From Salinisphaera sp. G21_0 (GTDB lineage: Bacteria > Pseudomonadota > Gammaproteobacteria > Pseudomonadales > Endozoicomonadaceae), in NCBI RefSeq assembly GCF_017744115.1, contig NZ_JAGHQW010000030.1, positions 1 to 64,000 on the forward strand: a DNA stretch of 64,000 nt, given 5' to 3'. Below are positions 54,449 to 64,000 of this stretch, one piece after another. Under the pieces are notes generated by a model. That model saw nothing but the letters and a program-made list of their open reading frames with translations. It was not told the DNA's origin and did not search any database. Position 1 is the first letter of the stretch, and every line of letters begins with the position of its first letter. Made by a program: the position numbers and the translations under genes.

Positions 54449-57292
54449 TTATAAAGCACGGCTGTTATAAGGCGTCAGTGGATCGGCCAGTTCATCAACC
54501 GTCAGGTTCAGCGAATTTTTCGGAATGGCTCCGGGCTTGATGGTTGCTGTGCCATCTTCACTAATTAACCATTGCTGCCCACCAGCCCTGACCGACAGAG
54601 GTCTGTGCAATGCCTCGGCGATCAGTGTCAGTGGATGTCTGTCGGGCAACTCACTGCCTGGTAACCAGTCCTCAGGGGTAAATTTTGACCAGTATTCAGG
54701 CCCGTAACAACTGCCTGCTAATTGCGCCCGCTGAACCTGCTGCCTGACAAGCGCAGAAGGCACCTCCGGTTCATCATTGGTAGTGAGTGAGGAATCATCA
54801 TTGGCAGCAAGTGAGGAATCATCATTGGCAGCAAGTGAGGAATCATCATTGGCTGCAAGTGAGGAAGCATCATTGGCAGCAAGTGAGGAATCATCATTGG
54901 CAGCAAGTGAGGAAGCATCATTGGCAGCAAGTGAGGAATCATCATTGGCTGCAAGTGAGGAATCATCGTCACCGCCAGCCTCCCATTGCTCACAGGCTGC
55001 CGGTCTGGACATAAGATGCCTGTCCATTTCCTCCCCGGTTTTTTCCAGTGTCATTCTCAACGGGGCTACCTGACTTTTCAGTTTACCCCAGACCTCTTGC
55101 AATGTTGACAGATCGAAGGTGGCCATTTCCGATTGACCTTGCCGATCTTGTACAGGTTTTCTTCGACCTTTTGGCAACTTGTTGTTTCTTTTCAAAAACT
55201 GGAACCGGTCTCTCCAGATGAGTTTTATCTCTGCAAAAGTGGCTTCAATCTCACTAACCAGCCCTACCTCTGCCCTGACACGCTCATGCAAAGATGCCAG
55301 CTCATCCAGAAATTCCTTGTCCAGCCCATCAGTACGAAGAATTAATCCCGACAAGGTGCTCAGCACATCATTGACACTGTCAAGCCAACCACAAATCTTC
55401 GTTATATCAGTAACGTCCTGAATGGCCTTTTTGAATTCCACACCCAAATCATACGATGGCATAACACCTGCTCGAATTAACTGCGCATAGGAATAAATGA
55501 AGGACGTATGAGAAATAAACCGGTTGAATTCTTTATTTATTTTTCTGTCAAGCATATCAGCAAGAGCGAAATAAGACTCAGCCTTAACCACTGGCGTACT
55601 CTCGGGATCATCAACCACCGATTGAATCATTGCCATGACCTCAGCCATTGGTCGATCAGCAATAAACGCCTTTACCGCATCCTGCACCCCCTGTGGCAAA
55701 GGTGTTTCCCGTGGTGGGGTTTGTGAATCTTGCCGGGGTGTCGACTGAGCAGCGGGTACAGGTGCTTTTGGCTCCACCGGTTTCCGGTAACCATAGCCCC
55801 TGGTCATTTTTCGTTTAAGCTTCCCCCTGATCTCCTGTTTTTTCCTGGTTTTCTCTGATTCTTCTTCACTGATCAGAAGGTTTAATTGCCTGGCAGATTC
55901 TTCTGCCTTCAGGGCGTGCATCAGTAAAACATCTCTGTAGGGCCCTTCTATGAATCTTTGAAAACACTCATCAAGATTTGCGCACTCAGCTTCAGACAGG
56001 GAAAACGTCTGCTTAACCTTTTGCGTCACGTCTTTAAACAACTTTTTGCTTGCTTCGATACTTTTAAGATCATTATTGTCAATGTCTGACAAGTTGATGC
56101 AAACCAGGCACGCTAACGCCTTCGAAGCAAGATAAAACAACAATTCGATATCGTCCAGGTCAGCATTTTTGCCAGCATATTTACCATCAATCAGTTCGAT
56201 AAACTTGCTTAACAGCTTTTTTGCTGTGTCATATTCGCCAATACACAGTGAAGCACTGATCATTTGTATCACCTGGGTAACTTCATAGCACTCGAACGGC
56301 TTTTCTTTGTTCGACGCTGAATTTAACCAATTGCTGAATCCTTTAACGTCAGAACCTAATCCACGATTCAGGTCTGCTTTTTCTTTCAAATGTGGATAGT
56401 GATTGACAGCATCATCCAGGGTTTTTATCAGAGACAAACCGACTGTGTCATTGATACCGGATATCAGGTCAATATACCGTTTATGCATACACGCATCCTT
56501 TCCAAGCAGACCATCAGGCTTGATCGGGATCTGGCCATTCAAAATGGCCATATCGGCACAGACATTCAGAAACTCCATGGATTGTGACATGAAGACCTGC
56601 CAGTGCTGTGACAAGCGATCACCATTGAGAGCATTCGACAGTAACTGCTCGCTACTACTGATGGTTTGTCCATACTTTTTTGCGAGACGTGCTATTTGGT
56701 TTACGTCTGGCTCATCACCATAACGCAATGACGACAAATAGTGTAAATCTAACACTATTTGAGATACAGGTCTGAAGCGTTTGTGGCACAGAGCGAAGTA
56801 TTCTTGTTTCAAAAGAAACAACTGATCTCTAAGCAATTCATATTTTTCATATTTTTTTCTTGCAATTGTTCGGTCACGTGATTTTCTACCCACCTTCTCT
56901 CTTTCATTAGTCACCATCTCCTCAAAAAGAGCAACATCCTCTCGAAAATGCTCCATAATCTCGAGATCTTTCATTGACTTAGGTGTAAAGCCACCTAAGT
57001 CATAGGAAAACTTCATATCTCTGAAAGTCTTGACGCAAAAAGAAAGTAATTCTTCACAACTTTTTACTTTGGATGATTCTTCATGACGGATAACCTTTCT
57101 CTTAGCCAGGCTTTTGTCAGGCATTTTTGCAGCAGGGTATTCCATGGGTGTTTTTTTGCTGCTTTTACTAACATTCGGACCGACGGAGTCAATGGTCTTG
57201 CTGGCATTATTGGTTATGGCTGCTGCCGGTAATTGATTTTCATCCCTTACCACATCAGGTGCACTGACAGCAGAAGGCTTTATACTTTCCAT
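54449..57292 (-). CDS. Large lineage-specific helical protein, paralogue 2
   Basis: 947 residues from ATG 57292, chosen over ATG 57298 because it aligns with the paralogue start (MESIKPSAVSAPD versus MDYVQRSVVSAPG) and AAAAGG then sits 9 bases upstream. Same layout as paralogue 1: disordered N-terminus, SYDLGGFTPKSMKDL, helical core, QGVQDAVKAFIADRPMAEVM, octapeptide array of 8 units, and an almost identical C-terminus. Identity is highest in the last 300 residues and lower in the middle, which suggests partial gene conversion or selection on the ends. No family recognised. Confidence 0.75.
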   Translation of the reverse strand: MESIKPSAVSAPDVVRDENQLPAAAITNNASKTIDSVGPNVSKSSKKTPMEYPAAKMPDKSLAKRKVIRHEESSKVKSCEELLSFCVKTFRDMKFSYDLGGFTPKSMKDLEIMEHFREDVALFEEMVTNEREKVGRKSRDRTIARKKYEKYELLRDQLFLLKQEYFALCHKRFRPVSQIVLDLHYLSSLRYGDEPDVNQIARLAKKYGQTISSSEQLLSNALNGDRLSQHWQVFMSQSMEFLNVCADMAILNGQIPIKPDGLLGKDACMHKRYIDLISGINDTVGLSLIKTLDDAVNHYPHLKEKADLNRGLGSDVKGFSNWLNSASNKEKPFECYEVTQVIQMISASLCIGEYDTAKKLLSKFIELIDGKYAGKNADLDDIELLFYLASKALACLVCINLSDIDNNDLKSIEASKKLFKDVTQKVKQTFSLSEAECANLDECFQRFIEGPYRDVLLMHALKAEESARQLNLLISEEESEKTRKKQEIRGKLKRKMTRGYGYRKPVEPKAPVPAAQSTPRQDSQTPPRETPLPQGVQDAVKAFIADRPMAEVMAMIQSVVDDPESTPVVKAESYFALADMLDRKINKEFNRFISHTSFIYSYAQLIRAGVMPSYDLGVEFKKAIQDVTDITKICGWLDSVNDVLSTLSGLILRTDGLDKEFLDELASLHERVRAEVGLVSEIEATFAEIKLIWRDRFQFLKRNNKLPKGRRKPVQDRQGQSEMATFDLSTLQEVWGKLKSQVAPLRMTLEKTGEEMDRHLMSRPAACEQWEAGGDDDSSLAANDDSSLAANDASSLAANDDSSLAANDASSLAANDDSSLAANDDSSLAANDDSSLTTNDEPEVPSALVRQQVQRAQLAGSCYGPEYWSKFTPEDWLPGSELPDRHPLTLIAEALHRPLSVRAGGQQWLISEDGTATIKPGAIPKNSLNLTVDELADPLTPYNSRAL
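54776..54967 (-). repeat. Octapeptide-coding minisatellite, 8 copies
   Basis: Eight 24-bp units encode NDDSSLAA or NDASSLAA. The two types alternate in the middle of the array (D, A, D, A), so units were duplicated in pairs. All reading frames of the repeat are open on both strands, which creates artefact frames. Copy number is likely to vary between strains. Confidence 0.9.
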
Positions 57293-57583
57293 AACCATTA
57301 CCTTTTATAATCGCGAATATTTCTTAACTTGGACAACGAAAAGCCTTTTTTGTTCCCTATCTATGCAACCTGACCCGGGCCAGATCAAAAACGAGCAGTT
57401 ATATACGCCTCAAATCACTGAGAAAAAATAAGGACTTAATTAACCTCCCGGTGGAGCCCTTTTTTACCGGCTTTTTTTATCGGCTTTTTTATCAGCTTTT
57501 CTATCAATAGGGGAAAGCAGCCTGTCCCTGTGAACTATCACGTCATACAATGGACCTCATAATAACGTTTATGGAGTTCAACG
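57293..57583. other. Divergent promoter region with T-rich tandem words
   Basis: Separates paralogue 2 (minus) from the carboxypeptidase gene (plus). At about 57463-57508 the word GGCTTTTTTATC occurs in three near-copies in tandem. CCTGTCCCTGTGAACTATCA (about 57521) is the second copy of the segment near 54218. GGAG precedes the carboxypeptidase ATG. Confidence 0.5.
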
Positions 57584-59077
57584 ATGACCACTGCTTATGA
57601 GAATCTGGTGAGCCGATTCCAGCAGATGTATCACCTTTCCCATCTGGGAGCTATCGCTGGCTGGGACCAGGCCGCCATGATGCCTGTCGGCGGCAATCAG
57701 GCCCGTGGTGCAGCGCTGGCGGAATTGAACACCCTTCTGCATCAGCTGCTGACGGCACCTGAAGTGGCATCCTGGCTGCAGGAAGCACAGGCTCAGGAAA
57801 CCAATCCAGACACCATCCGATCCATTGCAGAGATGGCGGTTGAATGGCAACAGGCCAGTGCCATTCCTGATGATCTGGTGAAAGCCAAAACCATTGCATC
57901 CACAAACTGTGAACATGCCTGGCGCAGCCAGCGGCCCGCAAATGACTGGCTGGGTTTTGCCAGAAATCTGAAAGAGGTGGTTAACCTCTCCCGCCAGGAA
58001 GCTGCTGTTCGGGCAGAAAAAAGCCATGTTTCCCCTTACAACGCCCTATTGGAGCTTTATGAACCCGGCGTCAATACCCGGGAGCTTGACCAGCTGTTTG
58101 GTGACCTGAAAACCTGGCTGCCAGGCTATATTCAGGATGCCCTGGATCGCCAGTCTTCGGTGAACATCATTCAGCCTGAAGGACCCTTCCCAATCGACAG
58201 GCAAAAGGCACTGGGACTGGAGGTGATGAAACTGCTCGGCTTTGATTTTGACCATGGCCGACTGGACGTAAGTACTCACCCATTTTGTGGTGGTGTCAGC
58301 GAAGATGTCCGGATGACTACCCGCTACAAAGAAGATAACTTTGTGGAAGCACTGATGGGCATCATCCATGAAACCGGCCATGCCCGCTACCAGCAAAATC
58401 TGCCAGAACAGAACCGTGAACTCCCCATTGCCTTCCCCCGTTCCATGGGAATCCATGAAGGACAGAGCCTGTTCTTTGAAATGCAACTGGGCCGCAGCAG
58501 CGAATTCCTGTCACTGATCCAGCCATTGATCGTCAAACACCTCTGCGCTGGCACGTCACAGCCCGCTATGGCACTGGATAATCTGGAAAAAATATACAAA
58601 CGGGTTCGTCCGGGCTTTATCCGGGTTGATGCCGATGAGATCACCTACCCGGCCCATATTATTTTGCGCTATGAAATCGAGCGTGACCTGATTGAAGGGA
58701 ACATCGAGGTGGATGATATCCCCGAACTCTGGCAGCAGAAAATGCAGGATTACCTGGGTCTGGATGTAGCCGGTGATCACAAGAATGGCTGCATGCAGGA
58801 TATTCACTGGCCCATGGGGTCGTTCGGCTACTTCCCGAGCTACACCCTTGGAGCCATGGTCGCAGCCCAGCTGTTTGCCGCCCGGAAAAAAACCATGCCG
58901 GATATTGCAGAGCTGATTCAACAGGGCAACCTTTCACCCATTTTTGACTGGCTGAAACACAACATCTGGTCACAGGGACGAAAGTATTCCACGGCAGAAC
59001 TGATGACCAGGGCGACCGGCGAGCCATTAACGGCCAGTTATTTCCAACAACACCTGAAAGAAAGGTATCTTGGCTGA
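57584..59077 (+). CDS. M32-family metallocarboxypeptidase (carboxypeptidase Taq type)
   Basis: 497 residues, the usual length. The zinc site HETGH lies at residues 262-266 (MGIIHETGHARYQQN), with the second-glutamate region GIHEGQSLFFEMQLGRS; STHPFCGGVSEDVRMTTRY and DIHWPMGSFGYFPSYTLGA are family-typical. A cytoplasmic enzyme removing C-terminal residues. It begins a plus-strand run with the permease and NUDIX genes. Confidence 0.95.
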   Translation: MTTAYENLVSRFQQMYHLSHLGAIAGWDQAAMMPVGGNQARGAALAELNTLLHQLLTAPEVASWLQEAQAQETNPDTIRSIAEMAVEWQQASAIPDDLVKAKTIASTNCEHAWRSQRPANDWLGFARNLKEVVNLSRQEAAVRAEKSHVSPYNALLELYEPGVNTRELDQLFGDLKTWLPGYIQDALDRQSSVNIIQPEGPFPIDRQKALGLEVMKLLGFDFDHGRLDVSTHPFCGGVSEDVRMTTRYKEDNFVEALMGIIHETGHARYQQNLPEQNRELPIAFPRSMGIHEGQSLFFEMQLGRSSEFLSLIQPLIVKHLCAGTSQPAMALDNLEKIYKRVRPGFIRVDADEITYPAHIILRYEIERDLIEGNIEVDDIPELWQQKMQDYLGLDVAGDHKNGCMQDIHWPMGSFGYFPSYTLGAMVAAQLFAARKKTMPDIAELIQQGNLSPIFDWLKHNIWSQGRKYSTAELMTRATGEPLTASYFQQHLKERYLG

Positions 59078-59174
59078 CAGGCCTTGATAAATAGCATTTT
59101 CATCAATAGCACGCACGGGTTAACTATGATGAAATCCACTGAATCTCTCCATTATTATCATCGAGGTTAACCTG

Positions 59175-60230
59175 ATGCGGGGCATCAAAACGACACATGT
59201 CCGTCATATATTTCAGGGGCTGGCAGCACTGATCATTATCATAACGGGCATCAAACTGGGCAGCACACTGGTTATTCCCCTGCTGCTTTCTGCCCTGCTT
59301 GCCTTGCTGGCCAATCCTGTGGTTGATTTGCTGGCGCGGTTCAGGGTCCCCCGAATCGTCGGAATCCTGTTCACCTTAACAGCCTTTGTCATCTTCGCCC
59401 TGTTATTCCTGGGTAATGTTGCCAGCACGGTTCAGGAGTTTACTGCCGCACTGCCCGGGTATCGTGAACAGCTAACTGAGTCGTTTAACAGGACTCAGGC
59501 CTTCCTGGCACAGAAAAATATCCGTGTTGACCTGAAAACCTTTATGGACTCCTTTGACCCATCGGCGCTGGTCAGTCTGCTGACCAATATGCTTGGCAAA
59601 CTCGGCAGTACCATGAGTTTTGCCCTGCTGATTTTAATCGCCACCATCTTCATGCTGCTGGAAGCTCCCCTGCTGCCGGGTAAGCTGCGCATAGCCCTGT
59701 CATCCCCGGACCATGAATTACAGAGCATGCGCCGCTTTCTCCACTCATTTAATCGTTATGTGGCCCTGAAAACGCTGATCAGTATGATCACTGGCCTGTT
59801 GGTTGGCACCATGCTCTGGGCGAAAGGGGTGAACTTTTATGTGCTCTGGGGGCTGGTCGCTTTTCTGTTTAACTTTATCCCTAATGTCGGTTCCATCGTG
59901 GCAGCTATTCCCGGTATTCTGCTGACACTGCTGCAGTTTGGCTATGGCGATGCCATGCTGGTTCTGGCAGGCTACCTGGCGATAAACGTGTTTATCGGTA
60001 ATATCATTGAGCCTAACGTTATGGGACAAGGGCTGGGATTGTCGCCCCTGGTCGTCTTTCTGTCATTGATCTTCTGGGGCTGGTTGTTAGGGCCTGTAGG
60101 GATGATTCTCTCCGTCCCGCTGACCATGTTTATTAAAATCATGATGGAATCTTCCAGACAGTGGCGGAACATGGCTATTCTGTTAGGACCTGACGACAGT
60201 GCAGAGCAACACGAACAGAAGAACAGCTGA
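59175..60230 (+). CDS. AI-2E-family (PerM/YdiK-like) inner-membrane permease
   Basis: 351 residues with about eight membrane helices: an N-terminal pair (LAALIIIITGIKLGSTLVIP), a central amphipathic/periplasmic part, and the conserved region FNFIPNVGSIVAAIPGILL and GNIIEPNVMGQGLGLSPLVV. Family members have been linked to autoinducer-2 or ion export; the substrate here is not deducible. GAGG precedes ATG 59175. Confidence 0.92.
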   Translation: MRGIKTTHVRHIFQGLAALIIIITGIKLGSTLVIPLLLSALLALLANPVVDLLARFRVPRIVGILFTLTAFVIFALLFLGNVASTVQEFTAALPGYREQLTESFNRTQAFLAQKNIRVDLKTFMDSFDPSALVSLLTNMLGKLGSTMSFALLILIATIFMLLEAPLLPGKLRIALSSPDHELQSMRRFLHSFNRYVALKTLISMITGLLVGTMLWAKGVNFYVLWGLVAFLFNFIPNVGSIVAAIPGILLTLLQFGYGDAMLVLAGYLAINVFIGNIIEPNVMGQGLGLSPLVVFLSLIFWGWLLGPVGMILSVPLTMFIKIMMESSRQWRNMAILLGPDDSAEQHEQKNS

Positions 60231-60247
60231 TTAAAAGGGAGCCGGTG

Positions 60248-60910
60248 ATGGTTGATAAACCTGACGTTGATCTGAAAAAGAATGCCCCGGATAAAAATCC
60301 ATGGATCGACTGGGCAGAAAAGATCCGGGCCATTGCCCAGAATGGACTCACCTTCTCCAGAGGTGAGTTTGACCTTGAGCGATATCAGCAATTACAGGCT
60401 ATTGCCCATGATATGACGGCACTGCTCACCGGAGCCCCCACGGCAAAAGTGAACGACTACTTTCTGCCGGATCATGGTTACGCCACCCCGAAGATTGACC
60501 TCCGTGGTGGCGTATTCCTCGATAATAAAATACTGCTGGTCAAAGAGCGCTCTGATGGATGCTGGGCTCTGCCCGGCGGCTGGGGCGATGTGTGTGAACC
60601 TCCCGCTTATGGGGTCGAGCGGGAAATTGTGGAAGAGTCCGGCTATACCGCCAGGGTATTAAAGCTGGTAGCTGTTCGGGATACCCAGCAACACCCCTAC
60701 CGCCCAAGAAGCCCCTATCATATCTACAAATTGATTTTTCTCTGCGAATTGACCGGTGGAGCCCCAAAAGAGAATATTGAAATTTCTGATATCGGCTTTT
60801 TTGATATTGACGATCTGCCGGAGCTTTCCGGGGGAAGAACCTTGCCGGAAGATATCCAATTATTATTGGAACACAAAAATAAACGGGAATTGCCCACCGT
60901 TTTTGACTGA
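60248..60910 (+). CDS. NUDIX hydrolase with N-terminal domain
   Basis: ATG at 60248 fits the AGGGAG ribosome site. 220 residues: an N-terminal helical domain (IDWAEKIRAIAQNGLTFSRG) as in the NUDIX proteins that carry a hydrolase N-terminal domain, then the NUDIX box GGWGDVCEPPAYGVEREIVE followed by ESGYTA. All box Glu residues are present. It hydrolyses a nucleoside diphosphate-linked compound; the substrate (possibly ADP-ribose or similar) is not determined. 17 bases follow the permease stop. Confidence 0.9.
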   Translation: MVDKPDVDLKKNAPDKNPWIDWAEKIRAIAQNGLTFSRGEFDLERYQQLQAIAHDMTALLTGAPTAKVNDYFLPDHGYATPKIDLRGGVFLDNKILLVKERSDGCWALPGGWGDVCEPPAYGVEREIVEESGYTARVLKLVAVRDTQQHPYRPRSPYHIYKLIFLCELTGGAPKENIEISDIGFFDIDDLPELSGGRTLPEDIQLLLEHKNKRELPTVFD

Positions 60911-60937
60911 AACGATGGGCACAATCCGCAGAGAATA

Positions 60938-62377
60938 TTAAGCCGTACCACCCACGGTAATTTCATCAATCTTCAACGTCGGCTGACCAACACCCACCGG
61001 AACAGACTGACCATCCTTACCACAGACCCCTACACCCGGGTCCAGTTCCAGGTCATTGCCGACCATGGACACCTTGTTCATCACATCAGGGCCATTACCA
61101 ATCAGGGTTGCGCCCTTGACTGGCACGGTCTTTTTGCCATTTTCGATCAACCAGGCCTCACTGGTGGAGAACACAAACTTACCAGAGGTAATATCTACCT
61201 GACCACCACCCATGTTTTCCACATAGATGCCTTTTTTAACGGTACTGATAATCTCCTCAGGGTCATGCTTGCCAGCCAGCATATAGGTATTGGTCATCCT
61301 TGGCATGGGCAGGTGAGAATACGACTCACGACGTCCGTTACCGGTGGGTGCAACGCCCATTAAACGAGCGTTCAGCTTATCCTGCATATAGCCTTTGAGA
61401 ATGCCATTTTCAATCAGGACGGTGCTTTCTGTGGGGACTCCCTCATCGTCCATATTCATGGAACCACGACGACCGCCCAGCGTACCGTCATCAACAATGG
61501 TACAGTGTGGAGAAGCTACCCGTTCGCCAATCCGGCCAGCATAGGCAGACGAACCCTTGCGGTTAAAGTCACCTTCCAGTCCATGACCAACCGCTTCGTG
61601 CAGCAGCACACCGGACCAGCCAGCGCTTAATACCACCGGCATGGAGCCTGCCGGAGCCGCCACTGCTTCAAGGTTGGTCATCGCCTGGCGCACGGCTTTG
61701 CGGGCATACTCAAGGCCAGTGTCGTTCAGCAGGAACTGAAGGTAGTCACCCCGACCGCCGCCACCGGCAGATCCACGCTCAATACGCCCTTCTTTTTCGG
61801 CAATAACACTGACATTCAAACGAACCAGCGGGCGAATATCCGCCGCCAGCGTGCCATCGGAGGCGGCTACCAGCACCACCTCATGGACACCGGCCAGACT
61901 CACTGTCACCTGCTTCACACTGGGGTCGGCCTTGCGGGCTTCCTGGTCCAGCTTTTTCAGCAGATCAACTTTATCTTCACTGGTTAAAGAATCCAGAGGG
62001 TTAGCGGTTCCGTAGAGCGACAGTGGCTGGCTGCGCTGCCATGCCTGAACCTGCTGCTGCTGACCGACCCGGGCAATACTTCGGGCGGCACCGGCAGCCT
62101 GTTCCAGTGCCGGGAGAATAATTTCATTGGAGTAGGCAAAACCGGTCTTCTCGCCACTCATGGCACGAACACCGACCCCGCTGTCGACATTGAAACTGCC
62201 TTCCTTAACGATGCCATCTTCCAGCACCCAGGACTCATGGCGCATGGATTGAAAATAGAGGTCAGCGGCATCCACATTGTGCCCCAGAATGTTATCCAGA
62301 ATCCTGCTGAGTTCACTGTCGCCGATATTGGCTGGAGTCAGCAGTTGGTCGCGGGCTGTTGTAATAATATCGGTCAT
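60938..62377 (-). CDS. tldD: Metalloprotease TldD
   Basis: ATG at 62377 ([15 protein letters not shown]) gives 479 residues, the family length; an upstream ATG at 62419 would add a repetitive [10 protein letters not shown] extension. TldD pairs with TldE/PmbA to degrade flexible peptides and mature microcins or CcdA. Zinc motif [11 protein letters not shown], then [20 protein letters not shown] and [20 protein letters not shown]. It converges on the NUDIX gene. The partner pmbA is not in the window. Confidence 0.96.
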   Translation of the reverse strand: MTDIITTARDQLLTPANIGDSELSRILDNILGHNVDAADLYFQSMRHESWVLEDGIVKEGSFNVDSGVGVRAMSGEKTGFAYSNEIILPALEQAAGAARSIARVGQQQQVQAWQRSQPLSLYGTANPLDSLTSEDKVDLLKKLDQEARKADPSVKQVTVSLAGVHEVVLVAASDGTLAADIRPLVRLNVSVIAEKEGRIERGSAGGGGRGDYLQFLLNDTGLEYARKAVRQAMTNLEAVAAPAGSMPVVLSAGWSGVLLHEAVGHGLEGDFNRKGSSAYAGRIGERVASPHCTIVDDGTLGGRRGSMNMDDEGVPTESTVLIENGILKGYMQDKLNARLMGVAPTGNGRRESYSHLPMPRMTNTYMLAGKHDPEEIISTVKKGIYVENMGGGQVDITSGKFVFSTSEAWLIENGKKTVPVKGATLIGNGPDVMNKVSMVGNDLELDPGVGVCGKDGQSVPVGVGQPTLKIDEITVGGTA

Positions 62378-62546
62378 AGATTTTGTCACCACTTTTGTTA
62401 CCGCTTTTGTCAGCAGCACGTTTTGTCAGCAGCGTGGCTTCACACTGGTTTATTCTTATTGCAAGCCTACTCCCTGAGAACGGGATAACTCAAGGGAAGT
62501 TTTAAATTTCCAGGAGGCTGAAATCCGAAAATAGCCTTTTGAGAAA

Positions 62547-64000
62547 CTATATATCACCCAATTGCAGCAGTTGCTGTGGTTCAGACTCTTTTTCCCGATG
62601 GTAGTAGCGATAGAGACACACACCACCAAGACCGGCCACGGCAACCACGGCAGTAACGCCGACGGCAATACCGGCAATTGCGCCAGTGCTCAGGCCTGTT
62701 GCAATGGCAGGTGCAGCCGCAGCCATTGTTGATGACGTGGGCAGGGTTAAGGGCATGCCCGTAAATGTTGTCATCGGTGTTGTTATTGGGCATGTGCCAT
62801 CGGGTAATGATGAACTCAGCTGGCAATCGGAGCTGACAAAATGCTGGTCAGCTGAGGCACAGAGTGTATCGGCGCTGATATTGGTATCACTGTAGGTCTG
62901 AAAATTAACCCGGGTGTTTACGTTGCTGATATCAGTCAATCTCGCATCGGATTTATCTGCAAACCCGCCGGCAGCGACACCGGCAGCGACACCGGCACTG
63001 CTATTTCCACCAACCGCAATCACCTCGCTGTTTACGGCGGTTATGGCATTGAGTTCACCATAGCGCCCAACTTTACCGGCACCGACTCCGGCATTGGCAC
63101 CATTGCCCATGGTGAATACCCGGCAGTTCAGTGCAGTGATAGTGTTTGCTTTCCCGGCATGGCTTATGTATCCGGCACCAACTCCGGCATTGGCACCGTC
63201 GCTCATGGTTCTTACGGTACTGTTAATCGCCGTCAGGTCCCGGACTTCACCCCGAGGATCAATCTGGCCACCGCCAATGCCCGCGAAAGCGTCAGAGCCA
63301 GAGACTTCCACGTTGTTACATACCGACGTGAGATGGCTGAGTTTGCCATTAATAAGCCCACCTCCGATCCCCCCATGGGCTTTGTAACCTTGGGTACTTA
63401 TCCGGCTATTTTGTACCGTAACGTCATCAACCTGCCCCCGGATCTCACCCGCGACCATACCGGCAAGCTGGTCTCTCCCCCTTGTTTCAACGGTGCAGTT
63501 GTGTACTTCAATATTTTCAATGCGGCTTTCCCTGCTGAGTTGTTGTGCCGTAATAATACCCCCCTCTGCCGGGGAATCACCGTGAATGGTTACGCTGGCG
63601 TTGACAACCTTGATATTCCCGATCCGGCTGGTGCCGTCCATGGTGCAGGCGACCACCGCTGCGGCTTCGTTTTCTGCCGATACCCGGGCATTAACCACTT
63701 GCAGATTGTTAACGCTGCCCCGAAGGTCCGGGAATAAACACATTGTTTGCTGATCAATGATACGCTTCTGTCCATCATAATGGCCGGAAAAAACGACAGT
63801 TTTATCATTATTCAGTTCAGAACCCTCCAGATCACCGGTCTGGATGTAGTGGGCATCGGGTGGATAATCAGCATCCAGGCCGATTTTATTGAACGTTTTG
63901 CTGTCGTTTATCGGAATAGGGTTCCAGACAGACCCACGTTTCGCAATTAATGGCGTTGTTGAGCAATTCCAGGGGTTATCCATAACAGGACCCGGATGCT
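62547..64000 (-). CDS. Third beta-helix-repeat protein with membrane anchor, 5' end probably outside window
   Basis: From ATG 63983 it encodes 478 residues, but the frame stays open to the window edge (codons for HPGPV precede the Met), so the true start may lie beyond. FSGHYDGQKRIIDQQT replaces the GLUG-like segment; then about eight beta-helix-type units (ITALNCRVFTMGNGANAGVG). A linker leads to one hydrophobic segment (AIAGIAVGVTAVVAVAGLGG) and CLYRYYHREKE, as in the genes at 1 and 38943. The cytoplasmic-type tail is only about 20 residues and lacks the RPLP and YxxL motifs of its relatives. Function unknown. Confidence 0.75.
   Translation of the reverse strand, partial: HPGPVMDNPWNCSTTPLIAKRGSVWNPIPINDSKTFNKIGLDADYPPDAHYIQTGDLEGSELNNDKTVVFSGHYDGQKRIIDQQTMCLFPDLRGSVNNLQVVNARVSAENEAAAVVACTMDGTSRIGNIKVVNASVTIHGDSPAEGGIITAQQLSRESRIENIEVHNCTVETRGRDQLAGMVAGEIRGQVDDVTVQNSRISTQGYKAHGGIGGGLINGKLSHLTSVCNNVEVSGSDAFAGIGGGQIDPRGEVRDLTAINSTVRTMSDGANAGVGAGYISHAGKANTITALNCRVFTMGNGANAGVGAGKVGRYGELNAITAVNSEVIAVGGNSSAGVAAGVAAGGFADKSDARLTDISNVNTRVNFQTYSDTNISADTLCASADQHFVSSDCQLSSSLPDGTCPITTPMTTFTGMPLTLPTSSTMAAAAPAIATGLSTGAIAGIAVGVTAVVAVAGLGGVCLYRYYHREKESEPQQLLQLGDI

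Noticed and set aside
54718-55073. Open frames rich in SEESSLAA or RNHHWQQV across the octapeptide array
   Set aside because: A 24-bp repeat without stops is open in every frame; only the minus-strand frame continues as the long paralogue 2.

Overview
The window looks like a chromosomal stretch of a host-associated marine gammaproteobacterium. The housekeeping genes (class II DAHP synthase, purL, tadA, nfi, cpxRA, tldD, an M32 carboxypeptidase, a HAE1-type RND pump) are gammaproteobacterial in type. A Ysc-type type III secretion (T3SS) operon next to long ankyrin proteins and lineage-specific repeat proteins is the kind of content I associate with Endozoicomonadaceae. That placement is inference; no 16S gene is present.

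Layout. 1-2750: a large beta-helix-like protein with a membrane anchor (minus strand), cut by the window edge. 3028-13114: an accessory block bounded by two exact 45-bp copies of the 3' half of a tRNA-Pro(CGG) gene. It carries a decayed AAA/DUF4143 ATPase, a HipB/HipA toxin-antitoxin pair, an exonuclease plus RecQ-UvrD helicase separated by one in-frame TAG, and a truncated IS66 transposase. 13063-22212: two tRNA-Pro genes and core metabolism (DAHP synthase, an IlvM-like ACT protein behind a possible attenuator, sseA, two envelope proteins, purL, tadA). 22458-29746: a CesT-type chaperone and the T3SS export operon sctN-O-P-Q-R-S-T-U.

29775-42589: a cluster of probable secreted effectors. It holds a 23-unit ankyrin protein with a degenerate RING-like head, a 15-unit ankyrin protein with an intact RING-type zinc-ligand set, two unrecognised proteins, a small ankyrin protein, a second beta-helix/TM gene interrupted by an in-frame TAG, a secreted protein, and an ankyrin protein ending in a SOCS-box-like segment with an LPLP motif. 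RING and SOCS boxes are eukaryotic ubiquitin-ligase modules. Lying beside a secretion apparatus, they suggest a set of proteins that redirect host ubiquitination. This is the most exciting hypothesis in the window.

42757-51273: a DUF1439 lipoprotein, endonuclease V, CpxA/CpxR and a two-gene RND efflux system. 51398-57292: two tandem paralogues of about 910 and 947 residues with a variable-copy octapeptide repeat. 57584-62377: M32 carboxypeptidase, AI-2E-family permease, NUDIX hydrolase, TldD. 62547-64000: a third beta-helix/TM gene, probably continuing past the right edge.

The beta-helix genes at 1, 38.9 and 62.5 kb are one family. The first two carry long cytoplasmic-type tails with RPLPxxP and YxxL/I motifs; the third has only a short tail.
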